Shown piece after piece: positions 37,801 through 49,800 of a stretch of DNA of 64,000 bases. Below the pieces are notes generated by a model, which had not been told where the DNA came from, made no database searches, and was given only the letters and a program-made list of their open reading frames with translations. Location: positions 43,287,135 to 43,351,134 of the forward strand of contig CM051517.1 of NCBI GenBank assembly GCA_028015205.1. Reading direction: 5' to 3'. The translations under genes were made by a program, and so were the position numbers. This DNA is from Mytilisepta virgata. Taxonomy: Eukaryota; Mollusca; Bivalvia; Mytilida; Mytilidae. Positions within the stretch are counted from its first letter, which is position 1, and every line of letters starts with the position of its first letter.

Positions 37801-40800
37801 GTCATATGATTCTTGTGCAATACAATATGCTGTGGAGAATTGCCCCCCCCCCCCCCCCAAAAAAAAAATAATAATTTACCCCTTTTTTTAGCTTTTGTGC
37901 AATACACTATGAAGTTGCACATTGACCCCCCCTCCCAAAAAAAAGAACAAAAAACAATAAAATTTATTGTAACCCCCCCTTTTTTTGCTAAAAAAAATTT
38001 GAAATTTTCTTTTTAATTTATGAAATATGAAATGAGAAAAAATTACCCCCTCCCCAATTTCTCATTTACCCCCCCCCCCCCCAAATTTTGTTTTCAACCC
38101 CCCCCCCCCCCATTTCTTTATACTTTGCAACCATAACAGCCCATTTAAATACACCATAACATATTAAAATAGAAAATGACATCATAGTCATGGATGGCAA
38201 ATTTTAAATATACATAATTTAAAAGCAGTTTAGATAAGATAAACAAAAAAGCTTCATCAGCACATTTTATATTGGCAAATTTCCAATGGAATTTGTTAAT
38301 AATAAAGTTTTGATAACAGGGCACACATATCAATTTCTTGCTATTGCACAATACTGTGCAATTGAAAATTTCTTCAAATATTTGACACATAATAGGTTTC
38401 TGACACAGAATAACTGAAATAAAGAACTTAGAATTGGTCATATGATTTGAATTTATATTCAATTTTTTGCTTTTGTGTAATACAATATGCTGTGGAGAAT
38501 TGCCCCCCCCCCCAAAAAAAAAATTTACCCCCTTTTTAGCTTTAATTTTGGACCCCGATTTGGACCAACTTGAAAACTGGGCCCATAATAAAAAAACTAA
38601 GTACATGTTTAGATTCAGCATATCAAAGAACCCAAAGAATTCAATTTTTGTTAAAATCAAACTAAGTTTAATTTTGGACCCTTTGGACCTTAATGTAGAC
38701 CAATTTGAAAACGGGACCAAAAATTAAGAATCTAAATGCACGGTTAGATTCAGCATATCAAAGAACCCCAATAGTTCAATTTTCGATGAAATCAAACAAA
38801 GTTTAATTTTGGACCCTGATTTGGACCAACTTGAAAACTGGGCCCATAATAAAAAAACTAAGTACATGTTTAGATTCAGCATATCAAAGAACCCAAAGAA
38901 TTCAATTTTTGTTAAAATCAAACTAAGTTTAATTTTGGACCCTTTGGAGCTTAATGTAGACCAATTTGAAAACAGGACCAAAAATTAAGAATCTAAATGC
39001 ACGGTTAGATTCGGCATATCAAAGAACCCCAATAGTTAAATTTTCAATGAAATCAAACAAAGTTTAATTTTGGACCCTTTTGGCCCCTAATTCCTAAACT
39101 GTTGGGACCAAAACTCCAAAAATCAATCCCAACCTTCCTTTTGTGGTCATAAACCTTGTGTTTAAATTTCATAGATTTCTATTTACTTATACTAAAGTTA
39201 TTGTGCAAAAATCAAGAAAAATGCTTATTGGACCCTTTTTTGGCCCCTAATTCTTAAACTTTTGGGACCAAAACTCCCAAAAACAATCCCAACCTTCCTT
39301 TTGTGGTCATAAACCTTGTGTTTAAATTTCGTAGATTTCTATTAACTTATACTACATTTATAGTGCGAAAACCAAATGTCTACAGACTCCGACGGACGAC
39401 GCCAACGTCATACCAATATACGACCGCAAAAATTTTGCGGTCGTATAAAAAGAACTAGAAATTGGTGCCATCAGAAACGATGTCAATCCCCGCACTGCAC
39501 AAGTAAAAAAACAATTAACAGTGAAAAATTAGCAATTTAACAATTTCAGTCAGAAAATTGGAACCCTGAATCAAATTTCAAAATTGAAAACTTATTGCAC
39601 ATCTACACATAGTGAAGAACAATATTATACACAAATGTAACCACTAAAACAAATCAAAGTGCATAGCACTGCTAGGGTTAGGTTGCTAGCATTTGACTTT
39701 TATTTGTACAAACATTGCTGATGATTATTTCAATAAATATGCACTAATCAATCAAAGAAAGCACGAGTCGGCTAACGCTTCTTGAATTATCACTCTAAAT
39801 TGAATTTTTTTAAAAAGACAAACGCATAATAATGATTTGATGAATTAAAATAAACAGAAATCAAAGGTCTTCAAGTTATTAAGGTTATATAAAAAGACAA
39901 AGTTTGGACAATTGTAGAAGGGGGTCATTTCTACAATATATTTACACTACATTGCGCATGTGCAGGTAGATCAGAACGTAAACATTCAAGCTTTCAATTA
40001 AAATAAACCCATTATACTTTCGATAATACCGTTTTCTAAATTAATGATAAACACATTGTTTTTCAATCTTAATGTGCAAGTTGTCGGCATTTCAAATAAC
40101 CTGTATGCAATTCTATCACTGACCAACAGGTTTGACAAAATGAAGTCACGATGATCAGATCAAAAGGTTAATCAAATACACAAAATACCATCAGAATTAC
40201 AAGAAGAATAAGCAAATAATGTGCAAAATATGTTCTGTATAAGTTAACAATCACGTTCACAACAAAAATGGAACTTACCTTTGAAATCTTTTGAAAATAA
40301 ACCTGAATATAATCCTTCCCAAGATATCCGTGCAAATGTAAACATTCAAAATCCTTACGCCGATAGCATTGTACATTTTAAAAGGCGCGAATACTTTATA
40401 CGGCTTTCAAAACAAAAAGGAAATCGTCAATAAAACACACATCTTTTATTAAATAACTGGACAATTACACTTCTCGGTGTGTTTCAGTTACATTTCTATT
40501 AAAAAACAACTACAACAGCAACAACAAATATTAGGACTATTTTACCGCGGAATGTTTATTTTCTTATATGATATTCAAATATAAACATAGTCGTAATTCG
40601 GAAAATATGGAGGTTTCTTTGCGCATGTGTCATCTCAAAATCGAAATAAAAAGCTGCTTAACTAGCCTTGCTTAAGCTTCAATCCTAGATAAGCTTGCAT
40701 ATTTACTCATAAAAACATAGTTTCAAAAACTTCTGGTCCAACTTTTTCCACAAAACACCAGATTTCCAAAGTTTCCTTCATTGTCCAACCAAACGACCGA

Positions 40801-43800
40801 CGGCATAAGGGTTTTGGTTGCTTAGCAACCTAACCCTAAAAATGAATGAGTATTTCCAGAGACGAAGCAAAATTAGCAATTTCACCATTTTCGGTCCCAA
40901 AATTTGATCCCTTAATACATGTAGATTTTCAAAATTAAAAACCTTTTCACATATCTACAGAAAACAAAGAACAATATTATGTACATGTACATGTATATAC
41001 AAATAAATTTGTTAAATCTAAATGAAAAATGTGTGAGTCTTCCAAGGAAGACATGTGTCGCCTGTGGACGTCAATTTTTACAAAAAATATTAAAATTTTC
41101 TAAAAATTAAATATATGCACACCTTTGCATTAAAGTTAATGCACAGAGAAAGTTTCATGAAATTGCTGTGAGCCGTTATGGAGTAGTTGAGGATAGAAGT
41201 TTTGAACCCCCCCTTTTTTTTTCAAATATGTCAATTTTTACAAAAAAAATTTTAAATTTTTAAAAATAAAATATATATGCACACCTGTACATTAAGGTTA
41301 ATGCACAGAGAAAGTTTCATCAAATTCCTTTGAGCGGTGATGGAGTAGTTGAGGATAGAAGTTTTTAACCCCCCCCTTTCTTTTCAAAAATGTTAATTTT
41401 TAGGGAAAAAAATTAAAATTTTCTAAAAATGAAATATATATGCACTCCTGTGCATTAAGGTTAATGCACAGAGAAAGTTTAATCAAATTCCTTAAAGCGG
41501 TTATAGAGAAGTTGAGGATAGAAGTTCCCTCCCTTTTTTTTTGCAAAAATGTCAATTTTTACAAAAAAAATTAAAATTTTCTAAAAATGAAATACATATG
41601 CACACCTTTGCATTAAGGTTAATGCACAGAGAAAGCTTCATCAAATTCCTTTGAGCGGTTATAGAGTAGTTGAGGATAGAAGTTTTGCCCGCCATTTTTT
41701 TTTCAAAAATGTCAATTTTTACAAAAATAAATTTAAAATTTTTAAAAATAAAATATATATGCACACCTGTGCATTAAGGTTAATGCACAGAGAAAGTTTC
41801 ATCAAATTCCTTTGAGCGGTTTATGAGCAGTTGAGGATAGAAGAAAAGTGTGACGACGCAAGACGACAGATAGTGATCCCTATGTGTCGACCATGCGTTC
41901 CGCAGGCGACACAAAAATGAAAGAGGAGTTTAAGGCATAAGCTTAAATTCACTATTTCCGAAATATAACCCCTGTGGGCCTGAAGTTGTCAAAATCAAAA
42001 TTCTAAAACCTTATGGCACATCTACATACAGTATGTGACAATATTGTATAGAAATTAAAAGCATAAAATTAAAAATTAATAAGCAGTTTAGTTTAAATTT
42101 CCAGTTTTCGAAATTCGACCCCTCTGGGCCCCTATTTTTGAAAATCAAAATTCTAAAACCTGATTGCGCATCTAAATATAGTATGTGACAATATGGTATA
42201 GAAATTAAATGCATGACGTGAAAAATGAATGAGGAGTCTAGGTCACAAGCTTAAATTCCAATTTTCAAAATTCGACCCCTGTGGGCCCCAATTTTTAAAA
42301 ATCGAAATTCCAAAACCTTATTGCACATCTACATACAGTATGTGACAATACTGTATAGAAATTAAAGCATAAAACGAAAATTCTAATGCAACATAACATA
42401 TAACGTGCTTTTTGATTGGATAACGTCAAGCGTAAAATCCACGGTTTACCGTCGGAACCATTGGCGACAACGTTGCGCAAACGCATTTGACGTTTCCTGT
42501 TTACTTTTTATTCTATTTTTTAACGTTTAACGGAGGTTGCATTAGAATGGGGATAACTGTATTGTATTTTATCAGTTGACGACATAAACCGGTGGTTTTA
42601 CCATCGCAAATATCCGTTTACCTGGCTCCGCTACGCGTCGCCAGGTAAACTCAATTTGCGCCGGTAAAACCAGCGGTTTACGTCGGCAACTGATAAAATA
42701 CAATACAGTTATCCCCTAAATGTATGAGGAGTTTAGGTTACAAGCTTAAATTTCCAATTTTCGAAATTTGACCCCTGTGGGCTCCTATTTTTGAAAATCA
42801 AAATTCTAAAACCTTATTGTGCATCTACATACATGACAATACTGTGTAGAAATTAAATGCATTTAGTTAAAAATGAACGAGGAGTCCTGGAGACAAGATT
42901 ATCTAAAGGACGGGCAGATGACGGACTGATTACAAATATCCTCGAACTTCATTCAAAGTGGGGGGATAAATATATTTCATTTGTATAACAGTCTGTTTAT
43001 AGTATGTTTTATCTGTTTTTATACCACTTGCTAAAGCTTTAAGAGCCCTTAACAATTTCATTAGAATATCATATAGTATAATTTGTAATATTAGTTAACT
43101 ATAAATGGCTGTTATATGGATTCATTAATCTCTGTTCTCTAGAATTAAATATAAATTATGGTTATATTGTCTCAATGACAAACATGCCATGTACAAGTAT
43201 CTATTTTTATATTGATTGTTTTCTATTTCACCCTTTAAGTATTAAGTAAGATGATATATATGTACATGAAGAACTGCTCTATCTGAGACTGGAATGATCC
43301 AAACAGCCATTGAACAGCAGATCTAATACTGCTTTTCCACTGAAAAGATTTTATCCATATGGCAAAAATTAACTCCAACTCCAAGACAGTGCCCATCACT
43401 GACACTAGTACTATAAATCTTGCCTTTGGTAAACAGGTATGGGAGTAAACCAGAATCAATAAATCTTATTACAAATCCATGAAATATTAGATTTAGCACC
43501 AGGCTAAGAATACTAATATGAAAACCACTACAAATAACTAATACATGCTCTGGCCAAGTACTACTGGTATACCCCCCTCCCTAACTAATGATAATAAGAC
43601 AATAAAAATCATAACACTGTCCAGATTTACTTTATACTTATTTATCACTTATTACTGAATACATTTTCTAGCATAACAGCAATAATAGCAAAAACTGAAT
43701 GTTGGCAAAATCTATTCCCTAACCAGCAAATAAAAAAATGAATGGTATATATCGAAACCTACCATCACACATGATTTCTAATGACGGAACAAAATAGTCA

Positions 43801-46800
43801 TCACAGATGATAGCAAATCCTACAAACATATATACAGCTATCAAAATGTTGACAATAACGGCTCCATGAACACGCTGTCCTTGTGTAAACATTCCATGGG
43901 GAAACTGAGTAATGGCCCTTGGTGTACAATTGGGAAGTGATGTCAGGTGCCGTAAACTTCCTGAAAAAAAAAAAAGAAAATATAACAAAAATCATATACA
44001 AGTCCACTTTAGTGTGCCTATGACCTCCAATTTGGAACTTCATGCAAGTTTTGCATGTTCTATACTACTGATATCATAAATAAAAAAAATGTGCACTTAC
44101 AAAATTATCATATGCAGATGTTGTATAAAAATTAAATGAAAAATTCAAAGGCTTGCATACTTCCTTCCCGGTAAATATATTATATATTACATTGTATAAG
44201 GCCCAAAAAATAGGATGGAAAATCTTTTCAGATTTGTAACTTTAAAGAGTTAAGGTACACAAAGTTCAGTTGAAACAATAATCCGTGTAACTGTTACTGC
44301 TGTAACAAAAAGGTATCCTCTTTCAAAAAAAAAGAAATAAATATATTAAAATGTGTAATAGTCTGCAATATGTAATTATCATATAATTAATGTTGTTAAA
44401 TCCCAATGTTTATTATTTATGCGAATTAAGATATAAAACATATCAACATCAACAATTTTGTAAAAAAATAAAAATAAAAAATGTAAATAATTGAAACAAA
44501 TTTAGTTCCCATTTATAAAATTTAAATAATTGTTTATTAATACAGCTAATGAATGTAAACATGATAAAATATATAATATTTATGTCAATTTAAAATTTTG
44601 ACAAATACATTGTAACAGTTAGTTTTTCCAAATATTGACAGCTAATTGAAAGAGCTGGTTAACTGTACAGGTTCTGTTTAATTCTGAAAGTCAAAAAATT
44701 TTGATACTGCATAGTTTAATATTATACAATTACTGACTTTGAAATAGGTCGCTGTCAGGATTTATCAACCCTAAAAAATGTAATATTCACCAAGCCTTTA
44801 GGCGAGGTGAATATACATTTTCACAGTGGACTATTACATAGCCAGTAATTGTTTTATTAAATGAATGGGAGAACTGTATTTTCACTTTCTATTTTAAGAA
44901 CAAATCCGTCACTATCACATTCCGCTTGACTGATTAGGATCTATTTTAATCCTATAACCGTGCAAGCGGAATTCTTGCTCTAAATTTAGATACTTCCGAG
45001 TTACTATCATCAGTACTCATGACCTTTTAGACATTTCTCAGCCAATCAGATAATAGAAAAAATATGGTTTGTATTGAATTTGATGAAATTTAAACCACAA
45101 ATTTTGATGAAATATATACCATTACTTCATGTTTAAGGTATATATATATTTAGTACAAATAGTCATTTTGCATATATATCAGGATGAACAATATTAAAAT
45201 ATTTTGACAGATAATTGGTTTTTTGGTCAACCTAAAGGCTAAAATTTCTCTTTTCTTAAAACTAGAATGACATCATTAAATATTTGCAGAATTACCTAAA
45301 AATTGCAGAAACCTTTCTTTTATAATCATGGACAAAATACAGTTGCAAAAAGTGAATTTCTTTCCCTCTTTTTCCCCAAATACAATAATGAAAACTGTCT
45401 AATCTCTGAAGAACCCTTTAGGCATTTTAAAACAACTGAAAGTTTATTCTGTTTAAACCAACCCTTTTAAACCTCAAACCTGTCCAAATTGAACTAGTAT
45501 GAGAACATACAACATTCTTTAGTAAACTCTTGTGTCAGAATGTATATTGCATATATATTCTTTAGTAAATAGACCTGTATTATCCAAATGCCTGTCTATT
45601 CCAAATAAAATGTTCAGTTACAATGTGGGTTAATTTTAGATGGTAATAATAATCATATTTATATTCACTGATTTAACAGAACTGATCGACTATGGAAGAC
45701 AAGATAATATAGCAATTTATCCTATATATATATGAAATAAAAGATGAATATCCTGGGCCTGTATTTTCAGAGGTTGTCTCTTATTTTCATTGTTTGGAGT
45801 TTTATGGTAATTGTTGTTAAATTTTTAATACTAGTATTTTTAGGATCCATTGAGTACTTCATGTTTTGTACTGTGTGCTATGACTCAGCAATTAATGCAA
45901 TGCCAAAACCCCCATGCAGTATAGCTTAAAGTGAAATGCATGTACATCTGATGTTATTCACAGATTTATTTTGGACTTCACATTGAAAGTGGTTTAATTT
46001 TTGTGTCACGATTTATTAATCTCTTTCCTTCCTATGTATACTTGTCTAATGCAGTTTTTGATGTAAAGATGATGTTAAAAATTTCATGCCATCAATTCTG
46101 CAATTGATGCCATTTTTCAGAAATCCATGCAACAAATCTTTACATGTGCATTAGAAGGGAGATAACAGTATTGTATTTTAATCTTTTCCGGCATCAAATT
46201 TTTATTTGATGGTTCCAAAGATCTGTTGTACTGTCTCTTCCAATGAGTAGCCAATAAACTTATTTGCAAAAATCAAACCCACAACTGATGCTGGCAAATA
46301 TACATGTAAATACAATTATACTGTTATATCCTAAATGCTTTAGTTATTGTATTGTCATCTTTTATTTCTCTTTGTTTACCTATATACATGTATCTGTAAT
46401 TCTTTTTTACTTTTGTAGTGTATCTTTTGAGTGTGTTCACATAATGTGAATTCAGAATATTTACATGGATATGGAATAAGCAGCAGTTAGACCTCAATAG
46501 TATAAAAAGGAAGTCCTTTAGTACTCTTCAGCATAAGATTAATGAACTTAAAACCACAAAATAAGCAATAAATGTTTGTCTGGTCTCTGGGTTTTTGTCT
46601 TTTAATTTCACCCTTCAAGTTACTATTTTAGTATTCTTTGGTCAATATTGTATACATGTGTATATTGCATAAATTTTTGGCTAATGGTTGAGACATAGAA
46701 AATGCATTGGAAATAACAGCTAATAGCTTTTTAGACAAATTTTACAATAAAAACTTACAACCCATTATATATTTATTATTAATTTACAGAAAAACTTGTA

Positions 46801-49800
46801 TAAATAATGCATATAGATTCCAACCAGATCACCCTGTTGATTATGATATTTACCCACTCAAGATGGTTATAACTATTCAACATTTATTTTAAGCAAAAAG
46901 TTCTGTTTAATCTACAATTTATCTTAAAAAAGAAACTATTAGGACTATTTTATTGGTAGCTAGGTATATACACTGGAACACAAAATCTGACATAGTGAGG
47001 TATCCATATGTAAAATTCTTTTTTTGGTTTGCAGAATTCAAAATCTTAAAAAATAAATATGCATACAAATTATAAACATGCACCATTTAAAATACACATT
47101 ACACATTTTTAAACCATATATATAAGTAACACTGTGTCAACCAGATACTAATTATATACATTTGTATAATGTCACAAGATCATAATTATAACTGTCCAGC
47201 CCAAACATGTGATATTTGGTATTTGGTCATTCAATTCACCTGACTAAAGACCTGTATCCTTGAATTGACTTGAAGTATTTAACAATGATGAATTTACAAT
47301 GATTATTACTTTTGATAGATCATTTAAAAAAATTATATATACATCATATGGTAATAAATTACATAGAACAGAATGTAAAGAATAAAGACACGTTGGTATC
47401 CATCAATCAATTGTTTTAATGTCTCCTTTTTATACATTTATGTATGATGTAAAATCTGTAATACATCTTTTAACAACAGGACAAATTTAGATTTCTGTTC
47501 TTCTTTAGTAAATTTCTGAAAAGACCAGTAATTCTTAAGATGATTGAGTGTATGATAATTATTGGTAACATCCATCACACTGTATGTATCCTTGTTAGAG
47601 AATGTAACTGGTAACAAAATGAAATTGATCAGAAACACTAAAGACCAATACTGTGGATAGACAAAAACTTCAAACCTTTCTGAGAAATAAAAATCAAACA
47701 GCCCTGAAGTGAGCTGTGCCAGCTTTTGGTCAACTTTGTCTAAGGGAATGGAAACCAAAAGTTTCAACACATGCAACTAAAAAATGGTGTCACTGCCAAA
47801 GCAATGACTACATAATTATAAAAGGGTATGATATTCCACTAGGGACTTACATTGTACAGTGGAGATATACCACTGGGGATTTACATGGGAGATATACCAA
47901 GGGGGACTTACAGGGGAGATATACCACAAGGGACTTACAAGGGAGATATACCATTGGGGACTTACAGGGGAGATATACCTCGGGGGACTTACAGTGGAGA
48001 TATACCACTGGGGACTTACAGGAGAGACCTGCCAGCAGGAGTAACACCTTAACCGTAACAAGCATTCTGAGAGTATTGATGAGCAATAATTATCATATTC
48101 CTTTTACAGTGAAAAGATATGAGGTGCGGAATTAGTCCAAATTATTATTATTTAAGGAGGTCCTTAAATATTTATGGACCTCCACAATTCGATTTCAGGA
48201 CCTCCACAATTTGATTTCATGACCTCTTTAAATAACTGTTTTCAGAAGGAGCTCCTGAAATCGAATTGTGGAAGTCCTGAAATATTTGAGGACCTCCTTA
48301 AATAATAATCATTTGGCTAATTCCATGCCTCATAAAAAAACTGCATTTTGATTCTGCAATCTAAATTTAAGTAAAAGTCACCCAATAACCACACATTAAC
48401 ATTGGCTTAACCAACCACTGTAAGTCAGACTAAATCCTGACTTAATTTCTGTTGGATTTTTGTTTGTGCTAAGGGCTGCTTGATGATTGATGTGCAACTT
48501 ATTGATATTTCCTCTTATTTTTTTAACTGCATAAAAATAAAATATTTTTAACATTATAAAAACTTAGCATTTATGCATTTTTCTCTGTGGTCAGATAAGA
48601 AGTAATCCCCCATTACTTAACTTTCTAAATACTAATGTTAGTTTAATTGGTGAACTTTCATAGCCTTTGTCAATTATATTATATTTAAAAACCTTAAAAT
48701 GAAAAACACAGCTGTGACAGAAAAAATATAATACCTACACTACTGTTATATTTGGTATTTGAATTTCATAAACTAAGATCATATTTCCATATTTAATGAT
48801 CTGTACATGTACTACCAAATGTATTTTAAAATTCCTTATCATGATGCCATAAAATGTCACCAGATATTCTGCATTTATCATAGTTTATCTCAGGGGTATA
48901 TACATGTACAATATGTATATACTGTCTATAAATCCATTAAATTTTTCATATATACATGTATGCATCAATGAGACAAAATACCATTTGATTAAACAATCAC
49001 ACTAGCAATAGCTAGGTTTGTTAAGTTTGATAGATTTAGGTGTCATAATGAGACTTTCATCAATTGAAAATCACAAGGCAAAATATGAAAATTTTAGTGA
49101 CAGTATAAATTTAGAAACTGACCATTCCAGTGTAAAAGATTTATTTCCTCCACACAATTCTACAGCAGTCACTTTTTCTGACGGCCAGAAATTTACACAC
49201 ATTTACAAGGCTTCTCACATACAAACATGTTTCCCCTTTAAAATTTTGAAAAATGCAACAGGCCTGGATAGAACAGGAATCTTTTGGTGGATATGGTTAT
49301 CTCTGGGGGTTATCTACTGTCTTATGTTATTAGCTAGATTAATAAAGAGCTACATTAACATGTTTAAAATATATATAATTACTAGACATTGAACCCGCGT
49401 GAGCGCGGGAAAATAAGCATTTTTTTTTTGTTGGCCATATTGACTTTAAAAAGTTATTACGGCCATGTCATTCATGGAACAGGAACTCAATATGGATGTT
49501 GTGGCAGGCTTCCTATAAACTTTCCTGTCAAGTAGGTGGTATCAACTGATAGTTTCATGTCTATATATACTGTAGTATTCCAGCAATGGATGTTAATGCA
49601 AACTTTAACCAAAGTCAATGAAGCGTGAAATTTAGGTCAACGTGACCCAATTGTCATATGGCTATTCGTTACTACCGAAGATGTATCCACTGATGAAGTA
49701 GACTGTGTGCCACCTAGAATTACCAAAATGAACCTTAAGGTTCCCTCAAAGTCAAAATCTATGACGAAAACACAACCACATAAATTGTCAATATTTTTAT

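Larger units (their letters stand above)
37428..39448. mobile_element. Non-autonomous element ending in a perfect ATACGACCGC hairpin
   Basis: The left end has GGGCGCAGCTAGATACGACC then GCAGATGTCGAACC. The right end is a near-perfect palindrome at 39417-39447 (TATACGACCGCAAAA, one central A, then its reverse complement). ATACGACCGCA is therefore at both ends. Inside are two copies of a segment with TTGACACATAATAGGTTTCT and ATACAATATGCTGTGGAGAA followed by C runs, then a ~300-bp tandem array (about 38540-39070), then two copies of a GGCCCCTAATTC...TTTGTGGTCATAAACC segment. The long minus-strand frames (38145-38720, 38724-38981) read the repeat and are not genes. Confidence 0.7.
41940..42870. 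repeat. Tandem repeat, ~170-bp unit, interrupted by foldback elements
   Basis: Four to five units carry TTCGACCCCTGTGGGCCCC, TTTTTGAAAATCAAAATTCT, AAAACCTTATTGCACATCTA, CATACAGTATGTGACAATA and AAATGAATGAGGAGT. The array is broken at about 42382-42716 by inserted palindromic sequence and then resumes. Spurious minus-strand frames (42011-42214, 42295-42486) come from the repeat. Confidence 0.78.

Noticed and set aside
38145..38720. 191-codon minus-strand open frame
   Set aside because: It runs through C-tracts and tandem repeat units; near-identical frames recur at 38724-38981. It is a product of the repeat.
47716..48135. Repetitive open frames on both strands across the minisatellite
   Set aside because: A 27-bp period keeps frames open automatically; no splice or start context supports a protein.
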